The notes below the pieces were generated by a model, which made no database searches, was not told the DNA's origin, and saw only the letters and a list, made by a program, of their open reading frames with translations. A stretch of DNA of 64,000 nucleotides from Auriscalpium vulgare (lineage: Eukaryota > Basidiomycota > Agaricomycetes > Russulales > Auriscalpiaceae). Positions 12,201 through 23,691 of the stretch are shown here, piece after piece; position 1 is the first letter of the stretch, and each line of letters begins with the position of its first letter. The stretch lies in assembly GCA_019915015.1 (NCBI GenBank), contig JAHBBC010000031.1:372001-436000 (forward strand), given 5' to 3'. Both the position numbers and the translations under genes were made by a program.

Positions 12201-13230
12201 TTCATGCAGCTGCGGGGGCGGGCTCGATATCTTGAGCCTCTCACGCTAGAGCGACCAAACTTTTCATCTATATCGTCGCCAAGCGTTGAAGCCGCCGAAG
12301 ACACTTTTGTTCAAGCGGACGTGGTGCCGGAGGAAATTGTCGATCGCAACACACTCTTCCTACCCAACATCGGCAGCTCTCCCGCCTCCCTACACCGATA
12401 TCTATGCTCTCTCGACCTTTCTCAGAGTCGTGCTCTCGTCCGGGCGTTCCGCTCAACGCAGCACTCTGTGGACTTGGTGACGCGGGACTATCTAGATGGC
12501 GCAGATCTCGTGCTAGACTGCGACTCGGCTGTGATCTTCTTTTCTCTCTTGTCGCTTCCATCGCAAGCAAGCACACTTAAAGATCGCTTGGAAAGTCTGT
12601 CCTGGCGGTATCACCACCTCCTGGTCGTCTTCGAAACCTACGACGGAAGTAGGAGCTCTATCTCGACTTCTAAGGACATCGTTAGGCCCAGCCCTTTCAC
12701 TCTGCCGGTGACCAAGGCCGTGAAAAGGCTGAGAAGAGACCTGTGTCTGGCTGAAACGTACAACACGAAACGTGCAGATACTGCTATTTACTTTGCCTTC
12801 GCGGAATCTCCCCACCAGGCTGCTGCGTTTGCAAGACTGACCGGAGATATGGCGGAACGCACTTCAGGCTCTGCCATGTGGGACGATCGGAGTTGGCTTG
12901 ATTATGACGAGCAAGAGGCAAGTCACCGTTCAGTACCAGATCAAACGAGCCTGACGACCCACAGGATGAGTACCAGTTGGCTGGTGTCGACGGCATGAAC
13001 AGATTCGCCGCAGCCACGATCTTGGCACGAGTTTCGTTAGTAGAATTCTTGGACATGGAGGCTTCTCAGAGGATGGAATTTGGGTACCTGGTGGGCGATG
13101 AAAGGATTGTGAGCGAGCCTCGTTTGAGCATGCATATGATTGGTTGCTGATTTGTGCACAGGTGCAGTTGAATAGTTATATTGCTCAGCGTAGCGAGGCC
13201 ATGCGATCATCCTCAGAGAGCGGGAACTAG
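9226..13230 (+). CDS. SHOC1/Zip2-like meiotic crossover protein (XPF-fold, nuclease-dead)
   Basis: Exons: 9226-9459, 9542-10023, 10081-10421, 10475-10609, 10658-10733, 10782-11011, 11070-11241, 11294-12917, 12965-13108, 13162-13230; they sum to 1,168 codons plus stop. A frame-neutral 126-nt stretch (9771-9896, GTATGC...CACTAACACACCAG) may be a further intron, giving 1,126. The N-terminus is poorly conserved. The C-terminal third reads as an XPF-like domain: DLVLDCDSAVIFFSLLSL, LSWRYHHLLVVFETYD, KRLRRDLCLAETYNTKRADT, IYFAFAESPHQAAAFARLTG, then a helix-hairpin-helix end, LAGVDGMNRFAAATILARVS and LVGDERI. The XPF nuclease signature (GDXnERKX3D) is absent, as in SHOC1/Zip2, which partners Spo16 to bind branched recombination intermediates. 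The identification rests on remembered family patterns. Intron 12918-12964 has a GC donor. Confidence 0.68.
12918..12964 (+). other. GC-AG intron in the Zip2-like gene
   Basis: The reading ...DYDEQE | DEYQLAGVDG... needs removal of 47 bases starting GCAAGT and ending CCACAG. The non-spliced frame runs into unrelated residues before the HhH segment. The rest of the donor (GCAAGT) matches consensus well, as is typical for GC-AG introns. Confidence 0.75.
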
Positions 13231-13474
13231 TAGTGTATGTTGAATTCTGTGACTTGGTACTATTCACGCTTGTCGGTGTGCGAATTCGCTGCGAAGGGCT
13301 GTCCCATGAGCAACTTGTCTCGAGGGAAGTTAGCGCTATATTACGTAAGATTCACGGTCGCGCACGCGTGTCAATCCATAGCATACTCGTCTGCTGCGGG
13401 AAGGCTTTTGCACGCTCTGAACGGTCCTATCATCTCCACTATTCTGAGCGTTTCTTAGCCACGCGCGGCAAGCT

Positions 13475-16400
13475 ATGGCCTCAGGCGGCCTAGATGGCGC
13501 GGGCAAGGGCAGTGTGACGCGCTTCATGGAGAGAAGCAACGACCGTGGTGTGTCTGTCTGACTCTTGCCGTGCTCCAACTCATGAGCAACCTGGCTAGTA
13601 GCTCTCCTCCAGTCGTATGCTTCCGATCCAAAATACAAGAAGTACACACAACAGGTTGAGAAGTGTCTGAGTGCCTTTGACAATGTCCATGAATGGGCAG
13701 ACTTCATAGCGTTCCTCAAGCAGTTGCTCAAAGTGCGTAATGTACCTCTCAAACCTCTACCGCATCTGACCTCTATGTCATGGCAGACCCTTCAAGCGTA
13801 CATGCAGTTCAAGGATATTCCACGGAAAGCCATTGTCGCGAAACGTCTATCTCAATGCTTGAACCCAGCACTGCCGAGCGGCGTACACCAAAGAGCGCTA
13901 GATGTGTACACCCACATATTGGGAGTGGTCGGGGTGCGCGTTTTCTCGCTTTGTATTGTAATCTTGCTGACCGGCTCCAAGTCGGAGGGCCTGAAACGCG
14001 ACTTATTCCTGTGGGCATCTGGACTGTTCCCCTTTTTCGAGTACTCCGCAACATCTGTGAAGGTATGAGCTCCCACAATGCGGTTCGATCAATGCTGGAA
14101 CAGCTTGTTCCAGCCAACCTTGCTCAATATCTACGATACCTACTTCCTACCCTTGCAAGCTGGCTTACGACCCGTCATGAAGTCCTTCATTCTGGCTCTG
14201 CTACCGGGGCTGGAAGAAGAAACTGGAGAATTCTTCGACAAGGTCCGAGCTCAATAGATCCTGCCATCTCCGGGAAATGGTCTAACATTTTGTCATAGGT
14301 GCTCACACTCCTGGACCGACTTTCCGGCACTGTCTCCCCATCATTCTTCTTCCAGAACGTATGGCTCGCCATGCTGACGACTCCATCAGCCAGAGGCACG
14401 TCTCTGAACTTGCTGTCTCGCAGACTGCCAAAGTTCAGTGCCGATGACGGTGAGCACATATATGCCATCTCGCAGTGATTACAAAGCTAAAGACTCGTTG
14501 AGCAGACATAAGCTCTTCCGTCGGGCAAGACGTGGGACTCATGATTCGTGCCTTTGCCGCGGCCCTTGAAGATGACAACTTGCTTGTTCGTCGTGGCGCG
14601 CTGGATCTTCTTCTACAGGCGTTACGTCTCGATCATGTCGCAGTGCGGAAGGCTTCAGCGGAGGATAGTGCCATCCTGATGCGGGCGGCGACTGGTGTTG
14701 TCTTGAGACGTGATCTCTCTCTAAATCGCAGGCTCTACTCCTGGCTGCTAGGGTCAGACGAGAATCCTGAACATCAGGCGACCTACTTTCGAAATTATTC
14801 CCTGGAGCTCTTGCGCATGACACTGCGAGTACGCGATATCCTTTGTTTTCTGATAACATGTTTAAGCGATTTGGCGAACAGGAGGAAATGTTTTCACCTT
14901 CCATGGAATATTCGGAGTCCCGACCTTTCAAGATCTTCATCTCCTTAATGGACAAGTGGGAGATTGGCGGCCCGCTCACCGAAGTTCTGGTATTGGACAC
15001 ATTTCGCGCCTTAAAAGTCGTCTTCGAGTCCGGGGCCGAGGTTAGCGAAGATGTGAGTCCGATCTGTTTGCTTTGACAACAACGTCGCATTGACATGCCG
15101 CATCTCAGGTTGTGTTGACAGCCAGCACTCTTTACGAAGCCGTCGAGCCGTCAATAGTCTGGAAGCAACTATTGCCAGCTATCATGGCGGAGGTTCATGG
15201 CGATGGGAAGCGCTCAGAGGCATGTTGTAAATGTGTTTGCTCTATCTGTGATTTGACTGATGTATCGTCAGGCTGCTCGTTTGGCGCAGTTTATCTTGAC
15301 GTCCATACATGTACGGGATGATGAGATTCAAAGCCTACATTTGCCTATTGTCTTCAATGCTCTACTTGAAGTTCTGCAGGTGAGCAACCCGTTTGCTCTT
15401 AACCATGCTAGAATTGACATCGGTGGATTAGCATCTTATATCGGAGGATGCCACAAAAGCATCACTTCCCATCGTCACTGAAGTCTTAAGGTTGTCGCAG
15501 ACGCTCTTAGAGCGGATCCCTACCTCAGCCCTCATGAAGTCGCATGAAGCAGGCAACGATCAAATATCAGGTGAACAAGGATCATACAGCTTTGCTTGTG
15601 TGTTCTACGGCATCGATCTACCTCCTCGGGAGCCCTTGAAACTTCCCCACTCCCCGCGCATACCTTTTGTTGCTGCGTTCGAGGACCTAGTAGCTTTTAG
15701 TCTGGCGTGCGGCAAGTCGTGCGCAGCGAAGCATACTCGCCAGCTGTTTGTTCAATCTCTCCTGCTGTTGAGCAAACTCCTTGAGGGCTTGGAAGCGGAC
15801 ACCAGCCCCAGCGTCGACGTGCGGTGGAATCCCTCAGAGTGGTTGTCTTCGGCGCTCGCAGTCCTAGAGGTTGAGGTACTACTCCTTTTGCCGATTGCGT
15901 AACCAAGCTGACTTTTATGCAGGACCTTACATTCACACTTGTCGACAGTGTGGTATCCCTAGCTGTCGCCTTACAGCAAAGTACGCGGCTTCAGCCTACG
16001 GTGAATATTCAGGATCGTGCCATCATGTTCAAGGTCGTGCGAAGTGTACGTCGTGGCCGTTAGCTCGCTCCACATATCGCCAACCGTCGATTTCTCTCAT
16101 TACAGTTGACTCATTACCTCCGCCCGGCCTACTCGACTTACCATGCGCGTGCAGTCAATCTCATTTGGGCTCTGGAGAATTCAACTCAGAGACGATATAT
16201 CGAGTCTATCATTGCGCAGGGGCTCACCTCCCCTGAATCCAGAAATAATGAGGGGTCGTATGAGGCTTTCGGCGTCTTATGGAGGTTAACAGGTACGCAA
16301 CACAGCTTCATAATCTTCTGTCGGGGCCACGCAGTTGAGCAGTCATTAGAGGACAACATGCTGCCAGGCGTCGCGTTCAAAGTGCCCCTTATGATCGTGC

Positions 16401-19400
16401 TGGATACTTTGAAGAATGACGACCCTCATCTTCGCCGGGTTGGAGAAACTTGGATGCGGTGCAGCCTCAAATCATATCTGAGGTATGTAAGCATTTGTGA
16501 TGATCAATCAACCCGCATGAAATGTACACAGGGTGCTCGACCCGCTTCTATTCGACTTGCTCGATCCGTCCTTACGCCGGACGCCCTCTGTGACGAGATT
16601 CAATGGCAAACAACTCCAAGGCTACTCCTATGACTGTGCTTTTGATCAGTCTCACACCACTTATGTTCTGGAAATCCTGCTTTCCGTTGTCAAGTTCGGA
16701 GGGCAGGGCTTTGGGAAAACCGCTGGCACAAGTCTCATTCGTCGATCACATCACGCCGGACTGGTTGATCGTGTGCAGGCAGGTAAGACGTGCTTGCTTT
16801 CTGTCGCATCTCCGGCGACTAACCCTGTACGTGACGTAGCTGGAGTAACTCACCCTGACGCGACCTACCAAGATGTGCTGGTTGAGGTCCTAACAAGGTT
16901 AGTGAGACAACAATTTCTCAAAAAAGCATGATTCACTCAAATGCAAGCAAAGGTTTTTGCAATCCGAGTGCAAGCACAAGCGGGTGGCAACGATGGAGCC
17001 TATGAACACGACCATACAATCAACAGCGATTGACCTTTTACAAGCCATCGTCGCGCGCGGAGAGATCGACGTTCTCACACTCGACGGCATCCAGGCCGCT
17101 GTGATTGGCAAGCTTTATCTATCTGTCCACACAAGACGCCTCGAACTCCAGAACAAGCTGTTGCACCTCCTTCACTCGGTAATATCTGCTACCACCGCCA
17201 GTCAAGGCACGCGGACGCCGAGACCCCCGAATACACCAGATGGTCTTTCTGAACGTCTTCCTTCCCATGACGACTCTCAAGAGCCACCAGGCTTCCATAT
17301 CAACCCGCTCTTGATCCAGACATTGATCGATGGCCTCGCCATCTTGTCCAATCGCGCCGTGCTGCAGCATTGGCTTGACTTTATTCTGATGACAATTCCG
17401 CAGTTCCAGAATATGTTGCATGCAGTTGTGTCCCCTCTCAGCGACTGTGTAGGCCGGCAGCTCTACTCCAGTCTTGCTGACATCCGTCGCGTATTGGAGA
17501 ATAGTCAAGCCGGCGAGGACTTGAAATCAATGACCACTGATGCTGAAGTTATCATGCTTCTCAATGCTCTTGAGCGGCTGATTCTTCTCAGTCTATCTGC
17601 GCCCGATGTTGGCCAGCCCGACGAGGATGAAGTTCCGGCAGAAAAACCACCTACATCTGAATCAGGCGGTTTCCTTGGGATCGTTACGAACGTATTCTCA
17701 TCGGAGTCGGCTCCCATCGGCGCAGACGAGCAATTGACCGTGAGTCAATCTCTTTCCTTCTTGTCCCCTGCTGATGTGTGGCTTTATAGATTCGTTCACC
17801 TGGTTATCGCTCATTACATGACGGTATTCGGGTCTTGTTCAGTGTGTGGACAACTACAGCGTGGCCGAAGTCGAAACCGTGGATGCCCCAAGATGAGTCT
17901 CTGAGTCAAATATGCAGTCGTTCGCGAACACGATGTCGTCGAGTGTTTGAACATTTCTTCCGCATACAATCTGCCGAGGTTCTGGAATCGATCATAGAAT
18001 GTTGGTACAGAGACAATGCCGTCAGTGTTTCGCTTTTTTCAACACTTGTCGACCTAATCATGCACCACAATTCAGAACTCAGCGGCCTTCGAACTGGTCG
18101 ACACATTGACATCAAGTGCCCAGACAGTCGTCCACATGGTTTGCGAGAGCGTATCATACCGCGTTTCTGGCTTGTCCGAGCGAACTCGGAGACAAGTTGT
18201 CAACCCCAATGTGTGCGCGACATTGCTCTTCGTTCCGCGAATGTATGCTGATACCATCGCATAGATCCGATGTCATTTTGCTCCAGTTCCTAGAGCAATA
18301 CCTCGGCCAACTTGAAGGTCCATTAGTTGTCCAAGTCTGGGGGCGCTTCATGCAGCTAGCGAAAGATGTCATCGCCAATGTGAAGGACTTCAAGAATCAA
18401 GTTTTCCCTGTGCTTAGGTTAGCCTTTAAAGCAAGATCTGTTTCCTCATCTGAAACCACCTTGTCCATGCAGGTGTGTATCTGTACTCGCCGACAAGATG
18501 ATTCAGACCACGGCAATGGAGGATCGCCGAATACGCAAGGAACTACAGGTTCGTAACTTTTCGGATGTCGTTGTAGGTTCCTATGCCTATGTTACCTCAG
18601 GATTCATATGGGAAGCTTCTGGATACTATTGTCTTATCTGTCAGTCGCTCCGACCAAACTTCCTGGATGCGGAGAGGGCAGAAAGATATGTTGCCTGTCA
18701 ATGGCCGCGACTCACCTTTACCTCGAGGTAAGTACTCTCACGTTCGTCGAGAAGACTCATTGACCTGCTTTTTCAGCGGTTTCCGAGCTCAAGCTCGATG
18801 AGAAAGCCAGCGCCAGCTCAAGCTCCTTACCCCTCTCCCTGGAACAAGGCGAGCAGGTAGGTCGTCCGCACAAGCGCATGATTTCCCTTTGTAGTGACAT
18901 CAATCCTAGATGCAAATCGTGCAATATGTCGCTAACACCGCGCTGCCACGTCTGCGCAAGTTCCTTATGGACAACGACAAGATGCTAACAGCATGTACAA
19001 ATATCATGTACTACATCGTCACGCCGGTAATCAAGGGGAAGAATAAGTGGGTAGCTACTTTGTCTATGTCAAGGTCTACAAACTCATGATGTGACAGGCC
19101 ACTGGACATTGAGAGCACGATTTTAAGTGTTCTCAGGGAGATGTCTCGCTTGTCCGCCGCTTTGAAAGCGTGGCGTGGCGTCGTGTCCGACATCCTCAGC
19201 GATAACAGGTTCTTCAACTCCTCATCAGATGCGGGGAGCGACTTCCGATCCATTACGCGGAGCTGGATAGACACGGACAAGACAGCCTTCCCAGAGTTCC
19301 TAGGTAAATTCGACTGCTGCTCCGCCATGAGTTTGGACTCATGCTTGACCTTTGAAGGCAAAATCACGACCGCACCCTCGACCAATATCTTTGCCAATCG

Positions 19401-20275
19401 CGAATACGAGAACCTGCTGCGCTCCTTGAACCTCCGGAGATTATCTTATCTTCTCTTGTGCGGCGAAAAGAACCAGTTCTTGACATCGTTGCCGACCATT
19501 CAAGAAAAGCTGGTTGATGTCTTACGAAACTTGTCGGCCCCCATCGTGCAAGCAGAGGTCTACCTCTGTGTCCGGGTGCTTCTGTGCCGCCTCAGCCCGC
19601 ACAACTTGGATAGCTTCTGGCCAGTGGTCCTGTCAGAATTGGTAGGTCCATTCATGCAACTGGGAGAACATAGCTTACCACCGGTATGACAGTATCGTCT
19701 ATTCGACCAAATCATCGCAGAGCTTCCGTCCGATGGCTCTGACACCCTTACTCTCGTCCTGGCCGCATGCAAACTCATGGACCTGCTCCTTGTTATACAA
19801 ACAGAGGAATTCCAAGTGTATGCGCTTACTTACGCCCATCACTTCAAATTAGACTAACATAATGGCAGACATCAATGGGCTTTCGTGACAGATAACATCG
19901 ATGCGGTGTACCGACCCGACGAAATTCCCTCCGAGGCAATGTTTGACCAGCTCGCAGAGATCGCCAGCCGGCTGCCCGCAGCCAAAGTGCGCCCGCAGCT
20001 ATCCTTAACCCAGCACAGATTCTGACCAAGTTCTTCAGGATGCCAACCAGAGTATCGCACAGCTCTCGTCATTCCCGACGCCGGCTGTGTCGAGCTCTCG
20101 CCTGCGCAAGCCGATGCTCAATGGCGTGCGTCAGGTCGACTCCATCCGGGATCTGGTGCCCTTCCTCTCCGGTGTCAGCATCGCGAGCTATGAGAGCGTG
20201 TACACGAGCGGCGGCAATGTCGACTGGGAAGAGGTCGAGCGGGGGATCCTCGCGGATATGTTTGAGGGGCAGTGA
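13475..20275 (+). CDS. DOP1: DOP1 (Dopey) family endosome/Golgi trafficking protein
   Basis: A very large gene of about 6.8 kb with about twenty short introns, encoding roughly 1,800 residues. After MASGGLDGAGKGSVTRFMER and an intron, the Dopey N-terminal signature is plain: SDPKYKKYTQQVEKCLSAFD, EWADFIAFLKQLLK, FKDIPRKAIVAKRLSQCLNP, LPSGVHQRALDVYTHILGVV and FLWASGLFPFFEYS. Helical-repeat segments follow throughout, ending at VDWEEVERGILADMFEGQ. Known role: DOP1 with MON2 and the Neo1 flippase maintains endosome-to-Golgi recycling and cell polarity. The start is in the first exon, before the conserved block. I found no frameshift or stop that splicing could not explain, though not every internal splice site was fixed. 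It lies 244 bases downstream of the Zip2-like gene in the same direction. Confidence 0.9.
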
Positions 20276-20528
20276 CGTGTTGTCGTTAAGGAGTGCATCT
20301 GGAATTCTATGATCGTTCATTGCTAGCATTACCCTATCGTTTGTTGTTTGTCTTCGCTGCAATTAAGATACCCTTTTCACATCCTGACCTTCAACTAGTT
20401 GGTCATCACTTGCTCCGACAAATACGATAGATGCACGCAGAAGACGGTACCAACACAACACAGGCATGGCAACCAAGCAGTCTAGACCACCGCCTCTCCG
20501 AACAATCCTACAATGAAACGCACCACGT

Positions 20529-21971
20529 CTAGAAATCGCCCCAGCTCCGGCGGAATTTATACTGCATACGTTCCTGCATGTCAGCTCTCCAGCATGTACC
20601 CAAATCACAACATCACAACATACCTTGTACGGAAGATTCTTCCTACGCAACACCGCGCGCATCAGCAACACACTTGGTACAGTCATCGCTGCGCGGTACG
20701 CACCTCATCCGCTCGGAGGGCCGCTTCGGCGGCGCATACCCGGCGCTTCCCTCACCCCAGTCGCCGAGGCGCTCGCTCTCCGCCTTCGCGTCACGGAAGC
20801 GCACCGCGGGGTCGACCGACGCGGGGTCCACGGGGCGCAGGTACTTCTTGGGCCCCGGGACTGCGGGCGTATTCTGCGGCGGCGCGCCCTCAGGCACTGG
20901 GTCGTGGGGCTCCGCCGGCGTGTCGTGGGGCTCCGCCGGCGCGTCGGGGTGCTCGGTGTCGTGTTGCTCGGTGGCGGGTGGCGGGGCGTCGTGCGGGGCT
21001 TCGTCGTGCTGCGCGAGCGCCTCCTCGACGGTGATGCCCTGGTACTTCGCCTCACGCTCCGCCTCTTTGTGCTCGATGGATTCGTGGTGCGCGAAGTGCT
21101 CGAGGTCCTCTGGGTGCGTGTATGAGTCGTCGGACTGCGTCTCGGGTGTGTTGTGGAATTGCTCTGCGGACGCGGGGTCAGACGGGCTCAGTACAGGTGT
21201 GTGTATGTGTATGCGCGCGTACCTTCGTGGTGGAGGAAGAACTCTGCACGTGAAGGATGGGCGCAGAGGATGAGCAAGTGGTAAGACGTGAGGATGATGA
21301 GAGGACGCACCGCTCTCGACGTCGTAATGGTGGCCCTCCGCACCGAGGTTCTCGAAACTGGGCAGACCATCCAGCCCGACGGCCTCGAACTCGGCCTGCG
21401 TGATCTTGCCGTCGCCGTCCTTGTCCATGTTCTTGTAGATCGTCTCGACGATAAGTTTCGCTTTGGCCGCGTGCTCCTCGTCGTCCTGCGCTCCCGGTCA
21501 GACACCCTGCTAGTCGCGTGCGTGGTCAAGAAGTAGGGACACACCTTGGACTTCTTCTGCGAGTAGACGTGGTGCACCCCGTAGATAGCCTCGACCTCCT
21601 CGGAGTCCCACACGCCGTCACTGCACGCAGGTAAGCAGATGCAATACCTCTGAGGAGCCTGGACGCGTACGTACCGATTCAGGTCGTGCAATTGGAAGAA
21701 GCTCGGAAGGTCGAACGAGTCTCTGCGGGATAATCAGCTCATTTCGTCCCATCCTGGCCGTCCAGATATACATACATGTGATGTTCAGTGGCCATCTGCA
21801 CACGAGCATCTGTTCAGCAAGCGCCACTTCATGCAAGGAAGCACTACGCACATGTGTCTGTGCATACTGGGCGCTGTCGCTGAGGTGCTCCTGCGAGTGC
21901 TCGCCGTGGCCATGGGCCCGCGCAGAGCGCAGCAAGAAAAGCACGGATAATGAGAGTGTTTGAAGGTGCAT
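20529..21971 (-). CDS. SSP120: Ssp120/nucleobindin-like secretory EF-hand protein
   Basis: A lumenal Ca2+-binding protein of the early secretory pathway. Signal peptide MHLQTLSLSVLFLLRSARAHG, then a His-rich stretch. Two EF-hand loops are visible: LNRDGVWDSEEVEAIYG and DKDGDGKITQAEFEAVG. A helical region with FFLHHE..QFHNTPETQSDD, YQGITVEEALAQHDEAP and a Pro/Glu/His low-complexity linker follow. The frame of the long exon would stop at 20643 after an unrelated tail. However, two GT-AG introns give the conserved-looking end ERMRKNLPYK-YKFRRSWGDF with stop at 20529-20531, so I extend the gene to there. Yeast Ssp120 associates with the cargo receptor Emp46/47 system. A 3' exon this small would be missed by automatic calls. 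Confidence 0.85.
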
Positions 21972-22284
21972 TTGTGGCGGAAAGAGTGGCTGAGGTGAGC
22001 GTTGCTCGCTGCGAGGGCGGCACAGCGCAGACAAAGGCGACGCGACGACGGCCAAGTCCCACGCCTCGGGCCCGAGACCGACGCGCTGGCTATAACGTGC
22101 CCGGGCCAACGTGGCCTCACAGCTCTCACAAATACTGTACATACGCTACGGTAACAACATGCACAGTCGGGTATCTAGTTATTACAATAAGTGCTACAGA
22201 TGTCTTGAGCATTTAAATACAGATGTATGGCCATAGTCCACTGCTACTACAAACTGATAAGCATACTGCCAGAGGAAGCGCGCG
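21972..22284. other. Intergenic region (SSP120 promoter / phosphatase 3' end)
   Basis: Between the SSP120 start and the phosphatase stop, both on the minus strand. It contains an AT-rich ATTTAAATAC stretch near 22211. No gene seen. Confidence 0.5.
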
Positions 22285-23691
22285 CTACCGCCCCTTGCCT
22301 CCTGCTAGATTGGCTTTTGCGATAAAGCCCGCGATGAGAACCTCGTAGATGAGCACCGTCTGCTCGGGACGCTGCACCATGTTCGGGCGCTGCTCGCGCA
22401 GCGAGTCTACCTCCTGCGCCACCTCGTCCCACGCAACAGAGTCCGGAAGCGGGCCTAATGGCGAGGGTTGGAGGGGCGCAGGGGGTGCGGACGGGGTGAA
22501 CGTCCCTTGCGTGGGGGAGCGCGGGGAGAAATAGGACGTTTGCACGGCGGACGGCATGGGCGATTGCACAGGCGACTTCGCGGTGAAGTACGATTGGGAG
22601 AATCCCGCGAGAGGTGTGGGAGGATAAGGTGTGGATGGAGCAGAGGGGGGTGGGGGAAAGCCGAGGAGGTTATTTGTGCGCAGAAGCGAGCTGATCGCCA
22701 GAAACGCGCCCGTGCGACCAACGCCCGCAGAGCAGTTCACCATGACGGGGGGCTCTGGATCAGGGTTTTGCTCCGCTAGGCCCGTGGTATCCGCGTTCGT
22801 ACTGTAGACAAGTCGCACGAATTTGACGAGAGAGGCGCGGTCCTCTGGCTCTGGGATGCCGTGGTCCGGCCACGCGTGGTACAGCAGGTGATGGAAAATC
22901 ACTGTGTACTTCGGCGTGCCGTTATACAGGGTTGAAACCGAGATGGTGCTCACGACGGCTCGCAGAGTGGGCATGGCCTCGCTTTTGAGAAGGGTGACCT
23001 TCAGCGGGGGGAGACTAGGGTCCCCCTGTTGCGGCTGGATCACCCAGGACTCGCCGGGCGTAGAGGGGAAGTAGACGTGCGCCTTCTGTCGGCCATCCTC
23101 GTGTGTCGGGGTGAGCTGTACGACGGTGCGCACGCGGTGGAAGGCGAGGTGCGGCTCGCCGGGCGGGCGAAGGCCCGGGTCGACGCCGGCTATGAGGCTG
23201 AGGAACTCGTGCGCGGTGTGGGGCAGCGGTGCTTGGGTCGCAATCGCCCAGCGCCCCCCTGCGCGCTCGCGGACCCAGTTCCCGTTGAAGTAGCGTCTGC
23301 CCGCAAGGACGCGTGTGCGATCATAAGGCTCTATATCGGAGTAGCGATTGCAGAGGCGGTTCTCCGGTGCACAGGCAATCGCAACGGAGTAGTGATCTGA
23401 AAGGGGATTTTTTGTGTGGAGGAGTGCGGGGACGTTTGGGAGACGATGCTTGAGCTGGATGTCTGCCCTTGGACGTGAGGAAGCGCGGGCGCGGCTGCGT
23501 GCGCGTTCGCGGTCTGCGAGGACCTGGAGGACATGGTTGATGTGGTCGTGGTCGTGGGCCTTCCTGAGCCAGGGTGGAAGGGGCGCTGTACTGATCGTGT
23601 TCATGGCGGGCGCGGGGAGGATTGAGCGCGGAGAGCGAGGTCTGGAGCCAGCCTTATAAGACGCATTTTGGGCCGCCTTTGCAGAGTCCAT
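22285..23691 (-). CDS. Protein tyrosine phosphatase, classical type, with altered P-loop
   Basis: Intronless, 468 residues; the absence of introns stands out among its neighbours. PTP motifs in order: NRYSDIEPYDRTRV (phosphotyrosine loop), RWAIATQAPLPHTAHEFLSL (usual QGPL is QAPL), RTVVQLTPTHEDG, YHAWPDHGIPEP (WPD loop, intact Asp), MVNCSAGVGRTGAF (P-loop, catalytic Cys and Arg present but HCSAG is NCSAG), and NMVQRPEQTVLIYEVL (Q-loop). About 70 disordered residues rich in Pro/Ser lie between the P-loop and the Q-loop. The N-terminal ~80 residues are basic and low-complexity. It is probably a cytosolic regulator of MAP kinase or similar phosphotyrosines, as for fungal Ptp1/Pyp-type enzymes. 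Activity may be altered by the His-to-Asn change, which normally tunes the cysteine pKa. Confidence 0.88.
   Translation of the reverse strand: MDSAKAAQNASYKAGSRPRSPRSILPAPAMNTISTAPLPPWLRKAHDHDHINHVLQVLADRERARSRARASSRPRADIQLKHRLPNVPALLHTKNPLSDHYSVAIACAPENRLCNRYSDIEPYDRTRVLAGRRYFNGNWVRERAGGRWAIATQAPLPHTAHEFLSLIAGVDPGLRPPGEPHLAFHRVRTVVQLTPTHEDGRQKAHVYFPSTPGESWVIQPQQGDPSLPPLKVTLLKSEAMPTLRAVVSTISVSTLYNGTPKYTVIFHHLLYHAWPDHGIPEPEDRASLVKFVRLVYSTNADTTGLAEQNPDPEPPVMVNCSAGVGRTGAFLAISSLLRTNNLLGFPPPPSAPSTPYPPTPLAGFSQSYFTAKSPVQSPMPSAVQTSYFSPRSPTQGTFTPSAPPAPLQPSPLGPLPDSVAWDEVAQEVDSLREQRPNMVQRPEQTVLIYEVLIAGFIAKANLAGGKGR

Noticed and set aside
13231..13474. Small frames between the Zip2-like gene and DOP1
   Set aside because: No features; the short gap is explained by a 3' end plus the DOP1 promoter.
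20578..21273. Long plus-strand frame of 231 codons
   Set aside because: Antisense to the SSP120 Pro/Glu/His-rich linker; G+C-rich low complexity keeps the opposite strand open.
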